Notes: generated from the sequence alone by a model not told the origin. Positions 16,284 to 24,100 are shown, counted from the stretch's first letter. The stretch: 32,258 bases of DNA from Syntrophaceae bacterium UBA6252 (GCA_002441265.1 DJVQ01000068.1:1-32258), one strand, 5' to 3'. Made by a program: numbers and translations.

Positions 16284-16790
16284 TTATTCCGTTTTGATCG
16301 GAATTTTTCTGCCTTTTTCCGCGGCTTCCTTTTTCCTGGGAAGACGGATGGTCAGGACGCCGTTCTTGTAGGATGCCTCCGCCTTCTCCGAGTCCACTCC
16401 CTCGGGAAGGGAGATCACCCGGCTGAAGGAACCGTAGCTCCTTTCCATATGGTAGTAGTCCTTCTCCTTTTCTTCCTTCTCCTCCTTCTTCTCCCCTTTC
16501 AGGGTCAGGACGTTGTCCGAGAGGAGAACTTCCACATCCTTTTCCTCGACTCCGGGAAGTTCGGCCCTGACCAGGATTCCCTTCTCGTCTTCCTTGACGT
16601 CGATGGAAGGGCTGAACGTCTTCATCCGCTCGTCCCATCCGCCGAAAGGCGCCACGTCGACGTCCCGGAAAAAGGAATCGAACACCCGGTTCATCTCCCT
16701 CTGGAGAAAGTGGAAGGGATGATCCGACTCTCTCGCCAGGGGAGTATCGCTTTTCCTCCAGATGGAGGGCAACAGACTTCTTCGTACCAT
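16284..16790 (-). CDS. Hsp20-family small heat shock protein (third in tandem)
   Basis: A 168-residue small heat shock protein, an ATP-independent holdase that binds unfolding proteins. The alpha-crystallin domain runs from about residue 58 to 155 (FSPSIDVKEDEKG, AELPGVEEKDVEV, GSFSRVISLPEGVD) and ends with the family motif KNGVLTIRLP. The N-terminal arm holds REMNRVFDSFFRD, shared in form with the first protein of the operon. A charged run rich in Lys and Glu (about 105-118) replaces the usual loop. The ATG follows AAGGAGGTGA. It is the last of three co-directional hsp20 genes with gaps of 20 and 26 bases, and an intrinsic terminator follows. Confidence 0.93.
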   Translation of the reverse strand: MVRRSLLPSIWRKSDTPLARESDHPFHFLQREMNRVFDSFFRDVDVAPFGGWDERMKTFSPSIDVKEDEKGILVRAELPGVEEKDVEVLLSDNVLTLKGEKKEEKEEKEKDYYHMERSYGSFSRVISLPEGVDSEKAEASYKNGVLTIRLPRKKEAAEKGRKIPIKTE

Positions 16791-16816
16791 GACCGTTCAC
16801 CTCCTTGAATGGTTCC

Positions 16817-17221
16817 TTACCCCGCCGTGATGGCGATTTTCTTCGCCTTGGCGGGTTCCGCCTTGGGAAGAACGACCTTGAGAACCCCGTTTTTCACAGA
16901 GGCCCCGATCCTGTCACGGGCCACTTCCTCCGAAACGCTGAAGGCCCGTTCGTAATCGCCTTCCCGGTATTCCGCAAATCCCGCCGAATATCCCTTGTAC
17001 TCGCGCGGCGCGACGACCCCTCTGAGAGTGAGGATATCCTTCTCCAGGGTCACGTCCACGGACTTTTCGTCCACTCCGGGCATATCGGCGAGAAGCACGA
17101 GAGCTTCCTTCGTTTCGTAGATGTCCACTTTGGGAACAAAAACCCGCCGGAGTTTCGTCCGTTCCGTTTCCACCGGCGTCGAGGCTGGCTGTTTCTGCAC
17201 TTCCTTCTTTTCCACTGTCAT
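16817..17221 (-). CDS. Hsp20-family small heat shock protein (second in tandem)
   Basis: A 134-residue member of the same family and the shortest of the three, because the N-terminal arm is reduced to a charged, proline-containing leader. The alpha-crystallin domain starts near residue 28 (VFVPKVDIYETKE) and contains LADMPGVDEKSVDV, YERAFSVSEEV and the closing motif KNGVLKVVLP. The aromatic-rich insert YKGYSAGFAEYREGDYERAF is typical of a subgroup of bacterial Hsp20 proteins. AAAGGAGGT lies upstream of the ATG. Its divergence from the two neighbours suggests that it forms distinct or mixed oligomers; that is an inference. Confidence 0.93.
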   Translation of the reverse strand: MTVEKKEVQKQPASTPVETERTKLRRVFVPKVDIYETKEALVLLADMPGVDEKSVDVTLEKDILTLRGVVAPREYKGYSAGFAEYREGDYERAFSVSEEVARDRIGASVKNGVLKVVLPKAEPAKAKKIAITAG

Positions 17222-17241
17222 GGGAATCAGACCTCCTTTCC

Positions 17242-17685
17242 TCAGGCGCTCCTGATTTCTATCTTTCTCGGTTTGTCTTCCTCGGCCCTGGGGAGCCTGA
17301 TCTCGAGGAGCCCTTTTTCGTACTTCGCTTCCACCTTGTCCGAATTCACCTTGAAGGGCAATTCCACGGTCCTGCTGAAGCGCCCGAAACTCCGCTCACT
17401 GCGGTGATAGGTTTCGCCCTCTTTCAGAAGCTCCGGCTCCCTCGATCCGCTTACCGTGACCCGATCGGCCAGAACGGCGATTTCGAGCTTCTCCGGGTCG
17501 ATGCCGGGAAGTTCGGCGGTGAGCTTCACTTCCTCGTTGTTCACCCACACGTTTATCAGCGGGTCGTTCCCCGGCGCCGGGCTGGGCAACCCGGAAAATA
17601 TACGGTTCATCTCGTTCTGCAGGCGCTGAACCTCGGGAACCCAGTCCGAAAGACTTCCGAATCTCCAGATTCTCGGTCCAAACAT
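17242..17685 (-). CDS. Hsp20-family small heat shock protein (first in tandem)
   Basis: A 147-residue small heat shock protein and first gene of the operon. The start at 17685 (MFGPRIWRFG) follows AAGGAGG; a longer frame from 17721 has no such site. The N-terminal arm includes VQRLQNEMNRIFSGL. The alpha-crystallin domain covers about 48-147 with LTAELPGIDPEKLEI, FGRFSRTVELPFKVN and the closing EKGLLEIRLP. The sequence is a typical class A bacterial Hsp20. The gap to the next gene is 20 bases. Stress induction is likely, but the promoter seen upstream looks like a housekeeping type. Confidence 0.94.
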   Translation of the reverse strand: MFGPRIWRFGSLSDWVPEVQRLQNEMNRIFSGLPSPAPGNDPLINVWVNNEEVKLTAELPGIDPEKLEIAVLADRVTVSGSREPELLKEGETYHRSERSFGRFSRTVELPFKVNSDKVEAKYEKGLLEIRLPRAEEDKPRKIEIRSA

Positions 17686-18003
17686 GGTTCTTACCTCCTT
17701 TTTCTTTCGAAGCGCTCCCACGGATGCCGCAGTTTTGCGACAACTCTTTGGAATGCTTCATTTATATCGATTTCAGTCTTAATGTAGTCACGATATTTTC
17801 GTTGTCAAGAACGGGGTGGGGTCTCCCTGTTGCACCCCCCGGGGAAGGCGGTTCCCGTTCCTTCGGCGCATGGAGCGGGGATTTCCGGCCAGCCGGACCC
17901 GGCAGTCTATGAGGATGCTTTCTATTCGGCGGGATTCCGGTACGGAATGGGCCGAACGAACGGCCCGCGGACCTGCTTTATGAAGAGGGAAAATCCGGGG
18001 GTG
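17686..18003. other. Intergenic region between hsp20 operon and small periplasmic gene
   Basis: The first 120 bases hold the hsp20 promoter described separately. From 17809 to 18003 the sequence is GC-rich with no convincing gene on either strand. A short inverted repeat (GGGCC, 8 bases, GGCCC, about 17946-17963) lies downstream of the gene that ends at 18004 and may contribute to termination; no T-run follows. No CIRCE element was seen. Confidence 0.4.
17781..17808 (-). promoter_or_regulatory. Sigma-70 type promoter of the hsp20 operon
   Basis: On the minus strand TTGACA (17803-17808) and TACATT (17781-17786) are separated by 16 bases. The -35 box is perfect; the -10 box matches four of six positions. 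Transcription would start near 17774, about 90 bases before the first hsp20 start. I do not see the CCCCAT-type -10 box of a heat-shock sigma factor. Confidence 0.55.
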
Positions 18004-18348
18004 CTACCGGATGGAACGGATGCGCCCGTTTCGTTTGTGAACGATGACCTCATCCAGGACGCCTCCCTGCCGGTCCAGAATGACGGCCTCGTAAAATCCG
18101 CGATGTTCCGTGATCTCCCCGATCACGACGGGGAAGCCCCGGTAATATTCCTGAAGCAGGCCCCTCGCTTTCTCCGGCGAATCCACCGGCTTTCCCGCGC
18201 CGTACCATCCCCAGTCCCGGCCGGTGCAGTAGCCCCCGTAGGAATGTCTTCCCATGCCCCCGGCCCGCTCCCGGCCGTCCGCGTCCACGGGATGGAACAC
18301 GAAGGTCAGTTGAAGCAGAAGCATGGCCAGAACCAGAAAAACTCTCAC
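18004..18348 (-). CDS. Small periplasmic protein of unknown function
   Basis: A 114-residue protein with a short signal peptide (VRVFLVLAMLLLQLTFVF). The start at 18348 is a GTG chosen because AGGTG lies 6 bases upstream and the resulting N-terminus is a compact export signal; a longer frame from 18411 would run through a strong hairpin. The mature part has a glycine/aromatic patch (GRHSYGGYCTGRDWGWYG) and a compact alpha/beta segment (PVDSPEKARGLLQEYYRG, then FYEAVILDRQGGVLDEVIVHKRNGRIRSI). This last part resembles PepSY-like inhibitor folds in layout, and similar small proteins are common in Desulfobacterota. It follows a Spy-like gene and a two-component system, so it probably belongs to the same envelope-stress response. 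Confidence 0.7.
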   Translation of the reverse strand: MRVFLVLAMLLLQLTFVFHPVDADGRERAGGMGRHSYGGYCTGRDWGWYGAGKPVDSPEKARGLLQEYYRGFPVVIGEITEHRGFYEAVILDRQGGVLDEVIVHKRNGRIRSIR

Positions 18349-18364
18349 GGTCCGCACCTGTTGT

Positions 18365-18395
18365 CCGCTCCCCCGGGGAAACCCCGGGGGAGCGG
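18365..18395. other. Very strong GC hairpin between two envelope-stress genes
   Basis: A perfect 14-base stem, CCGCTCCCCCGGGG at 18365-18378 and its complement at 18382-18395, closes a 3-base loop. On the minus strand it sits between the Spy-like gene and the ribosome binding site of the small periplasmic gene, with no T-run after it. It could terminate part of the transcripts or protect the upstream message from decay. Confidence 0.6.
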
Positions 18396-18467
18396 CGTTT
18401 TCATGCAACAATCACCATGGTCGACGGTTCAGTAAAAAGCGGTTTCGCGCTTCCTACGGATTCGTCG

Positions 18468-18884
18468 TTACCGCCAGCAGGAACCCCCACCGCCCCGGGG
18501 AGCGTCCCTGTAAGGGCAATCCCCGCCGCGATTTCCTCTTCCTTCTCCGAAAGGACCCTGGCTCCGCCGCTCGATCCCGTGTTTCCGGGCCGACTCGGCG
18601 ATCCGCGTCTGCAGGTCCACCATTTCCTTCTTCAGGGAAGCCAGTTTCTGGAGATCCGGGTTCTCCTTGGCGTACTCTTCCCGGATTTCGATCTGCTTCG
18701 CCAGCAGTTCGTCCCGGAGGGGAAGGGTTTCCTTCTGAAAGTTCTTCAGGGTCTCGGAACTCACTCCCGGGCCGTAGCCGTAACCCTTTTCGTACCCTCT
18801 GCCGGACCAGGGCCCGGCGAAGGCCGCCGTAGCAACCAGAAGACCCAGAACAGCCAGTACCGCGACAATTCGTGATTTTCTCAT
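18468..18884 (-). CDS. Spy/CpxP-like periplasmic protein
   Basis: A 138-residue exported protein. AGGAGG lies 10 bases before the ATG at 18884. The signal peptide (RIVAVLAVLGLLVATAAFA) is followed by a Gly/Tyr-rich linker (GRGYEKGYGYGPG). The central 70 residues form two long amphipathic helices (LKNFQKETLPLRDELLAKQ, then LASLKKEMVDLQTRIAESA), as in Spy, CpxP and ZraP proteins, which act as periplasmic chaperones or metal sensors. The C-terminal tail is Gly-rich with two cysteines (DCPYR and SCWR), suggesting metal binding or a disulfide. It lies 67 bases downstream of the histidine kinase gene, matching the known pairing of Spy-type proteins with envelope-stress two-component systems. Feedback on the kinase is possible but not shown. 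Confidence 0.82.
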   Translation of the reverse strand: MRKSRIVAVLAVLGLLVATAAFAGPWSGRGYEKGYGYGPGVSSETLKNFQKETLPLRDELLAKQIEIREEYAKENPDLQKLASLKKEMVDLQTRIAESARKHGIERRSQGPFGEGRGNRGGDCPYRDAPRGGGGSCWR

Positions 18885-18951
18885 GACGTTGTAACCTCCT
18901 CGTATTTTGATTACGAGGATACCGGCAAACCTTGAAGAAGGAATGAACGAA

Positions 18952-20310
18952 TCATGAAACATTGTGAAGAACGGGAAGGCGCACGGTGAAGCGGGCGCCC
19001 TTTCCCTCCCCGCTTTCCGCCCCGACGGAACCGCCGTGGGCGCGGACCAGTTCCCGCACGATGGTGAGCCCGATGCCGAGCCCCCCCGGGGTTTTTCTGT
19101 AAAAACGGTCGAAGATGAAGGGAAGGTCCTCCTTTGCGATCCCCTTTCCCCTGTCCTCGACGACGAAAAGAGCGTCCCCCTCCCGCCGGAAGGCGCTCAC
19201 CGACGCCTCCCCTCCCCGGTCCGACGCCGCAAGCGCGTTCCGGAGAAGGTTTTCGAAGACGATATCGAGCATTCCCGGATCCGCCTCGATCCGGAGGCCT
19301 TCCTCGGCGTGAAGGGAGAGCGCCACGCCCTTTTCCCGGAAGAGGGCGCCGAACCGCCGGACGGTTCCCCGGAGGAATTCCCCGGCATCGAAGGTTTCCT
19401 TCCGCATGTTCAGGGCGCCCCCTTCCGCGCGGGCCAGGCTCTCGATCCCGCCGATGATCCCCCCCATCCGGTCCGTTTCCTCGAGAAGGGAGCGAAGGCC
19501 CTCGCGGTCCGGCGGGAGATGCCCGTCCATCATGGCCTCGATCTCCCCCTTCAGGACGGCGACGGGGGTCCGCAGTCCGTGGGCCACGTCGGCCAGGAGG
19601 CGGCTCCTCAGCCTCTCCTGGTTCTCCAGGATTTCCGCCGTACGGTTGAAGGACGCCGAGAGCCGCCCGATTTCGTCCTTTCCCGCCGCCTCGACCCGGT
19701 GCCGGAGATCCCCCGACCCGACGGCGTCGACGGCGTCGACGAGCCGGGACAGCGGGGCCGCGAGGGCCCTGGAAAAGAAGAAACTCGCCCCGAGGGCCAC
19801 GAACCCCGCGACCAGGAAGGACAGGGCCAGGAACCGGTTCGTCCGCTCCCGGAAGAGAAGGATCTTTCCGGGAAGGAGGAACCGGACCTCGGCATATCCG
19901 GACAGCCTGCCTTCATGAAAGAGGGGGTAGGAAACGAACTCCCCCGTCGGCGCCGATTCCGACGCCGAAACGAGATCCTCCACCTTTTCCCTCGTGGAGG
20001 GGGGGAGCCCCTCGAGTGCTTTGCCGGTATCGGTCACGAGGGATCCCCCCGCGTCGACGAGGCGGACCTCCAGGCCGGAGAGGAGGGCAAAGACCAGGGG
20101 GAGGCGGAGGGTCTCCGCGTCCCAGGCACCCCGCCGGGCATACGTTTCCTCCAGGAGGACCGTTTCATGATACACCCGGTCCAGCATCTCCCCCTCCCGG
20201 AGGCTCTCGAAATCCCCCATCATCGTTTCCCGCAGGATCAGGGCGGAGGACAGGGAAATGGCGGTGACGAGCATCAGGACCAGGAAAACCTTACTCCACA
20301 GGCGTCTCAT
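18952..20310 (-). CDS. Sensor histidine kinase (BaeS/CpxA type)
   Basis: A 452-residue membrane kinase. The start at 20310 (MRRLWSKVFL) overlaps the end of the response regulator gene by 20 bases; the ATG at 20328 is less likely because the membrane segment would be pushed inward. Transmembrane segments lie at about 8-26 and 158-180, with a periplasmic sensor region of about 130 residues between them. A HAMP linker (about 181-232) and the dimerisation/phosphoacceptor domain follow, with His244 in the H-box VAHGLRTPVAVLKG. The ATPase domain has N-box ENLLRNAL (353-360), DRGKGIA, FDRFYR and GGLGIGL. The residue after the phospho-acceptor His is Gly, where Glu or Asp is usual; that position is known to matter for kinase and phosphatase activity in this class. 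Confidence 0.93.
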   Translation of the reverse strand: MRRLWSKVFLVLMLVTAISLSSALILRETMMGDFESLREGEMLDRVYHETVLLEETYARRGAWDAETLRLPLVFALLSGLEVRLVDAGGSLVTDTGKALEGLPPSTREKVEDLVSASESAPTGEFVSYPLFHEGRLSGYAEVRFLLPGKILLFRERTNRFLALSFLVAGFVALGASFFFSRALAAPLSRLVDAVDAVGSGDLRHRVEAAGKDEIGRLSASFNRTAEILENQERLRSRLLADVAHGLRTPVAVLKGEIEAMMDGHLPPDREGLRSLLEETDRMGGIIGGIESLARAEGGALNMRKETFDAGEFLRGTVRRFGALFREKGVALSLHAEEGLRIEADPGMLDIVFENLLRNALAASDRGGEASVSAFRREGDALFVVEDRGKGIAKEDLPFIFDRFYRKTPGGLGIGLTIVRELVRAHGGSVGAESGEGKGARFTVRLPVLHNVS

Positions 20311-21025
20311 GATCCCTTTTCCCCGCAAAGCGGTATCCGACGCCGTAGAGGGTCTGGATGAAAACGGGCCGTCTCGGGTCGTCGCCGATCTTCTGGCGGA
20401 TGTTCTTGACGTGGGCGTCCACCGTACGGTCGTAACCCTCGAAGGCGTAGCCGAGCGCCCTGCGGATCAGCTGGTCGCGGCTCCAGACCCGTTCCGGAGC
20501 GGAGGCCAGGGTCAGGAGGATCTTGAATTCCGTCGGCGTGAGGAAAACCGGTTCCCCGTCCTTCCATGTCTCATAGGAGGTCCCGTCCAGGACCAGGGCG
20601 CCGCCGTTGAAGGACAGGGGCTTCTCACGGTCCTTCCTTTCTCCGCCGGAGCGTTTGAGGAGGGCCCGGACCCTGTACACCAGTTCCCTGGGGCTGAACG
20701 GCTTCACCACGTAATCGTCCGCCCCGAGGGCGAATCCGGCGATCCGTTCCTCCTCGGAAGATCTGGCCGTCACCATGATGATGGGGACGTTCCCCTTCTT
20801 TCTGAACTCCTGGGCCAGGGACTCCCCGGGCATGTCGGGCAGCATGAGATCGAGAAGGATGAGAAGGGGGGTCTCCCGGGAAAAGGCCTCCAGGGCCTGG
20901 GCGCCCGTCGCGGCCCGGACCGTGCGGTATCCGGCGCCTTCCAGGTACACCTGGAGGACCCGCGAAAGTTTCCCGTCGTCTTCCACGATCAGGATCGGAT
21001 GCCTCGTTCCATTGAGATTTTCCAT
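20291..21025 (-). CDS. OmpR-family response regulator (BaeR/CpxR type)
   Basis: A 244-residue two-domain regulator. The receiver domain (about 10-125) has the acidic pair in VEDD (15-17), the phospho-acceptor Asp59 in LLDLMLPD, a Thr in MVTARS and the conserved Lys in VVKPFSPREL. The C-terminal winged helix (about 140-238) has LTPTEFKILLTLA, the recognition part YDRTVDAHVKNIRQKIGD and a closing hairpin VGYRFAG. It should bind DNA as a dimer after phosphorylation by the kinase whose gene overlaps its 3' end. It is the first gene of a four-gene minus-strand group that includes a Spy-like protein. No ribosome binding site is obvious before the ATG at 21025, and the leader is very short. Confidence 0.95.
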   Translation of the reverse strand: MENLNGTRHPILIVEDDGKLSRVLQVYLEGAGYRTVRAATGAQALEAFSRETPLLILLDLMLPDMPGESLAQEFRKKGNVPIIMVTARSSEEERIAGFALGADDYVVKPFSPRELVYRVRALLKRSGGERKDREKPLSFNGGALVLDGTSYETWKDGEPVFLTPTEFKILLTLASAPERVWSRDQLIRRALGYAFEGYDRTVDAHVKNIRQKIGDDPRRPVFIQTLYGVGYRFAGKRDHETPVE

Positions 21026-21045
21026 GACGAACCCGCTTGAGTCGA

Positions 21046-21074
21046 AGTATAAGGCGGTCCCGCCGGATTGTCAA
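21046..21074 (-). promoter_or_regulatory. Sigma-70 promoter of the two-component operon
   Basis: The minus strand shows TTGACA (21069-21074), a 17-base spacer and TATACT (21046-21051), an almost ideal housekeeping promoter. Transcription would start near 21039, leaving only about 14 bases before the ATG at 21025. Confidence 0.8.
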
Positions 21075-21182
21075 AGAAGCCCGCCTGTGATAAGAAAATT
21101 CCGTTCCGGCGGACGGATGCGCGGGCCCGTCTTTCCCGCCTTTCGCCCCCGGGAACCCATTTCAGGAAACCGACGGGACACC

Positions 21183-21995
21183 ATGAACGACTCCCTTCTT
21201 CGCAGGGTCCAGATCAACATGCCTTTCCGGTATCTTTTCGACCGGTATCTTCCGCAACTGCTCCGGGAAGGAATGAACCCTGAGATCGGCTTCGACTGCT
21301 TCGCCCTGGACCGGTTCCGGCCGGAAGACTACCGGAAGGTCGCCGACCAGGTCCTGGACGCGGGGATGTCCGTCACCTTCCACGGCCCGTTCTACGATCT
21401 GCGCCCCGGGGCGGTGGACCGGAGAATCCGGGAAGTCACGGCGGAACGGTTCCGGCAGGTCTTCGACCTCGTCCCCCTCTTCCGTCCCCGGACGGTCGTC
21501 TTCCATGCCTCATTCGACCAGCGGTATTACACCTCCCACGAGGACCGGTGGATCCGGAACAGCAGGAATATGTGGATGCCCTTCATCGAACGGGCGGAAA
21601 AGCTGAACACGGTCATCTGCATCGAGAACGTGTACGAGACGAAGCCCGACATCCTGCAGCGGCTTTTCCAGGAGATCCCCGAGACGCCCCATTTCCGCTT
21701 CTGCTTCGACACGGGGCACTGCAACGCCTTCGCCCGGACCGATCCCTCGCTGTGGCTCGCGGCCCTCGGACCCTACCTCGCGGAGGTCCACCTCCACGAC
21801 AACAGGGGGGAAACGGACGAGCATCTCCCCGTGGGGGAAGGCACCTTCCCCTTCCACGTGCTCCGTTCCTACCTGAGCGAGAACGGCCTTAGGCCCGTCT
21901 TCACCCTCGAACCCCATACGGAGCCATACCTCCGGCGGACCCTGGAAAACCTTCCCGCCATCGGGCTTCCGCCGGGAGAAGGAGCCGTTCCTTGA
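21183..21995 (+). CDS. Sugar phosphate isomerase/epimerase-like TIM-barrel protein
   Basis: A 270-residue protein of the xylose isomerase-like (AP endonuclease family 2) superfamily. Metal-binding and active-site motifs lie along the barrel: VTFHGPFYDLRPG, VFHASFD, VICIENVYE, FCFDTGHCNAF and VHLHDNRGETDEHLPVGEG. Members isomerise or epimerise sugars or act as endonucleases; the substrate cannot be told from the sequence. The start at 21183 is the ATG that begins the conserved barrel. The frame is open far upstream, but that part runs over the divergent promoter and response regulator gene. The ribosome binding site is weak. Its stop overlaps the start of the next permease gene (TTGA), so it is translationally coupled to a peptide-type transporter. 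Confidence 0.85.
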   Translation: MNDSLLRRVQINMPFRYLFDRYLPQLLREGMNPEIGFDCFALDRFRPEDYRKVADQVLDAGMSVTFHGPFYDLRPGAVDRRIREVTAERFRQVFDLVPLFRPRTVVFHASFDQRYYTSHEDRWIRNSRNMWMPFIERAEKLNTVICIENVYETKPDILQRLFQEIPETPHFRFCFDTGHCNAFARTDPSLWLAALGPYLAEVHLHDNRGETDEHLPVGEGTFPFHVLRSYLSENGLRPVFTLEPHTEPYLRRTLENLPAIGLPPGEGAVP

Positions 21996-22969
21996 GCCGG
22001 TACATCGCCAGGCGCCTGCTGATCATGATTCCCCTTCTCTTCGGAATCACCCTCCTTTCCTTCGCCGTCATCCATCTCGCCCCGGGATCCCCGACGGATC
22101 TCCAGACCGACCTGAACCCGAAGGCTTCCATCGAAGCGAAGGAACGGCTCCGGGCGCTGTACGACCTCGACAAGCCCTTCCACGTCCAGTATTTTCTGTG
22201 GCTGAAAAAGATCCTGGTTCTCGATCTGGGCACCTCCTTCTCCCCGGACCGGAGGCCCGTTTCCGGCAAGATCCTCGAGCGCCTGCCCGTGACCATATCG
22301 ATCAATCTCCTTTCCATGGTACTCATCTTCGCCGCCGCCATCCCCATCGGGGTCCTCTCGGCGGTGCGCCAGAATTCCCTGTTCGATAAAATCACCGGCG
22401 TCTTCGTTTTCATCGGGTTCGCCATGCCGACCTTCTGGCTCGCCCTTCTCCTCATGATCCTTTTCGGAATCCACCTGGGATGGCTTCCCATCTCGGGGAT
22501 CCGCTCCATCAATCACGAATACCTCCCCCTCGTGGACAGCTGGATCGACCTTGCGAAACACCTCATCCTGCCCGTCCTCCTTTCCGCTTTCGGGGGTCTC
22601 GCCGGCCTTTCCCGGTACATGCGGTCCAACATGCTCGAGGTGATCCGTCAGGATTACATCACCACGGCCCGCGCCAAGGGCCTGAGCGAAACAACGGTGA
22701 TCTGCAGGCACGCCCTCCGGAACGCCCTTCTCCCGGTGATCACCATCCTCGGCCTCTCCGTTCCCGGGCTCATCGGGGGAAGCGTCATCTTCGAAACGAT
22801 CTTCGCCATTCCCGGAATGGGTCAGCTCTTCTACATGTCCGCCATGGCCAGGGACTACCCCGTCATCATGGGGATTCTTCTCATCGGCGCCGTCCTGACC
22901 CTCCTCGGCAACCTTCTGGCGGACATCTCGTACGCCCTGGCGGATCCCCGGATCCGGGTGTCCCGCTGA
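21992..22969 (+). CDS. Dpp/Opp-type ABC transporter permease, DppB family
   Basis: A 325-residue inner-membrane permease of the peptide/nickel transport family. The N-terminal signature RYIARRLLIMIPLLFGI is typical of DppB proteins, and six membrane segments are visible. The EAA loop that contacts the ATPase is intact (ARAKGLSETTVICRHALRN). The start is TTG, overlapping the previous stop and preceded by AGAAGGAG. DppB partners with a DppC subunit, encoded next, and needs two ATPases (DppD/DppF) and a binding protein; none of these is in the window. The substrate could be a di- or oligopeptide, nickel or an unusual small molecule. Confidence 0.93.
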   Translation: MSRYIARRLLIMIPLLFGITLLSFAVIHLAPGSPTDLQTDLNPKASIEAKERLRALYDLDKPFHVQYFLWLKKILVLDLGTSFSPDRRPVSGKILERLPVTISINLLSMVLIFAAAIPIGVLSAVRQNSLFDKITGVFVFIGFAMPTFWLALLLMILFGIHLGWLPISGIRSINHEYLPLVDSWIDLAKHLILPVLLSAFGGLAGLSRYMRSNMLEVIRQDYITTARAKGLSETTVICRHALRNALLPVITILGLSVPGLIGGSVIFETIFAIPGMGQLFYMSAMARDYPVIMGILLIGAVLTLLGNLLADISYALADPRIRVSR

Positions 22970-22985
22970 AGGGGGGGGAGGGCCC

Positions 22986-23849
22986 ATGGGAAAAGGAACG
23001 GGACAAGGCCTCTGGACCGATTTCCGGCGCCGTTTTTCCAGAAACCGGCTCGCACTGGCGGGAAGCGTGGTGGTCCTGCTCCTTTTTCTCGTTTCCTTCC
23101 TCGCCCCCGTGATCGCCCCGCACGATCCCGGCGCCATCGATCTCGGGAAGGTGCTTTCCCCGCCCTCCGGAGACCATCTCCTCGGCACGGACCAGCTCGG
23201 ACGGGACGTCCTGAGCCGGATGATCTGGGGCTCCCGGATTTCCCTGAAGGTGGGTTTCGTCGCCACGGGCATCGCCATCGTGATCGGAACCCTGCTCGGC
23301 GCTCTTTCCGGCTACTACGGGGGATTCGTCGACGGGCTCATCATGCGCCTCGTGGACGTCATGCTGTGCTTCCCGACCTTCTTCCTGATCCTCGCCGTCA
23401 TCGCCTTCCTCGAGCCTTCCATCTGGAACATCATGGCGATCATCGGCCTTACGGGATGGATGGGGATCACCCGCCTCGTCCGGGCCGACTTCATCACCCT
23501 CCGGGAGCGGGAATTCGTTCAGGCCGCCCGGGTCATCGGCGCAGGCGACCTCCGGATCATCCTCGTCCACATGCTTCCCAACGCCATGGCCTCGGTCCTC
23601 GTGGCGGCGACCCTGGGAATCGCCGGGGCGATCCTCACCGAATCGGCTCTGAGCTTCCTGGGGATCGGCGTTCAGCCCCCCACGCCCAGTTGGGGGAACA
23701 TGCTCACCGCCGGAAAGGACAACATCGACATCGCCTGGTGGCTCTCGGTCTTCCCCGGTCTCGCCATCCTCGTCACCGTCCTCGGGTTCAACCTCCTGGG
23801 GGAGGGAATCCGGGACTCCCTCGATCCCAGGCTGAGGGGAAGGGACTGA
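22986..23849 (+). CDS. Dpp/Opp-type ABC transporter permease, DppC family
   Basis: A 287-residue partner permease. The first hydrophobic segment (LALAGSVVVLLLFLVSFLA) is followed by a short external domain with APHDPGAIDL and LLGTDQLGRDVLSR, both hallmarks of DppC/OppC. The EAA loop reads ARVIGAGDLRIILVHMLPN, and the late signature SALSFLGIGVQPPTPSWG is intact. The ATG follows a G-rich ribosome binding site 16 bases after dppB. The downstream 80 bases hold no further transporter gene and lead directly into a dispersed repeat, so ATPase genes must lie elsewhere or have been lost. Confidence 0.94.
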   Translation: MGKGTGQGLWTDFRRRFSRNRLALAGSVVVLLLFLVSFLAPVIAPHDPGAIDLGKVLSPPSGDHLLGTDQLGRDVLSRMIWGSRISLKVGFVATGIAIVIGTLLGALSGYYGGFVDGLIMRLVDVMLCFPTFFLILAVIAFLEPSIWNIMAIIGLTGWMGITRLVRADFITLREREFVQAARVIGAGDLRIILVHMLPNAMASVLVAATLGIAGAILTESALSFLGIGVQPPTPSWGNMLTAGKDNIDIAWWLSVFPGLAILVTVLGFNLLGEGIRDSLDPRLRGRD

Positions 23850-23936
23850 ACACGGTCCTTAAACCGTTGGAGGGCGCCCGTCGGCGGTTGCCGCCCGGAT
23901 TGACTTTTTCGAAAAAGATGATAGACACATCGAAGT

Positions 23937-24100
23937 TTGATGAACTCGTAAATGTCAAATCAACACTTTTTCGAACGGCAAAGTAAAAAGCTCCAGAGGC
24001 AAGGCGCCCGAATCCCGAGGACTGAGGCGTACTTCCGGTACGCCGCAGGGACGAGGGATGAAGGGCAACGCCGCATAGGAACTTTTTACAAAGCCGTCAA
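23937..24100 (+). repeat. Dispersed palindromic repeat, copy B (complete, about 164 bp)
   Basis: This is the only full copy in the window. The left end TTGATGAACTCGTAAA and the right end (minus strand TTGACGGCTTTGTAAAAAG) are imperfect terminal inverted repeats. The core 23986-24100 contains the hairpin GGCGTAC/GTACGCC at 24026-24032 and 24038-24044. It matches copy A (1-115) across the core, with one indel and a few substitutions. No open frame encodes a transposase, so it looks like a non-autonomous miniature element. Confidence 0.85.

Noticed and set aside
20775..21182. Upstream extension of the TIM-barrel reading frame.
   Set aside because: It overlaps the response regulator gene on the other strand and its promoter; the conserved barrel starts at 21183.
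23883..23910. Small hairpin GGCGG-TTG-CCGCC after the DppC gene, considered as a terminator.
   Set aside because: The T-run starts about 10 bases after the stem, too far for a convincing intrinsic terminator.
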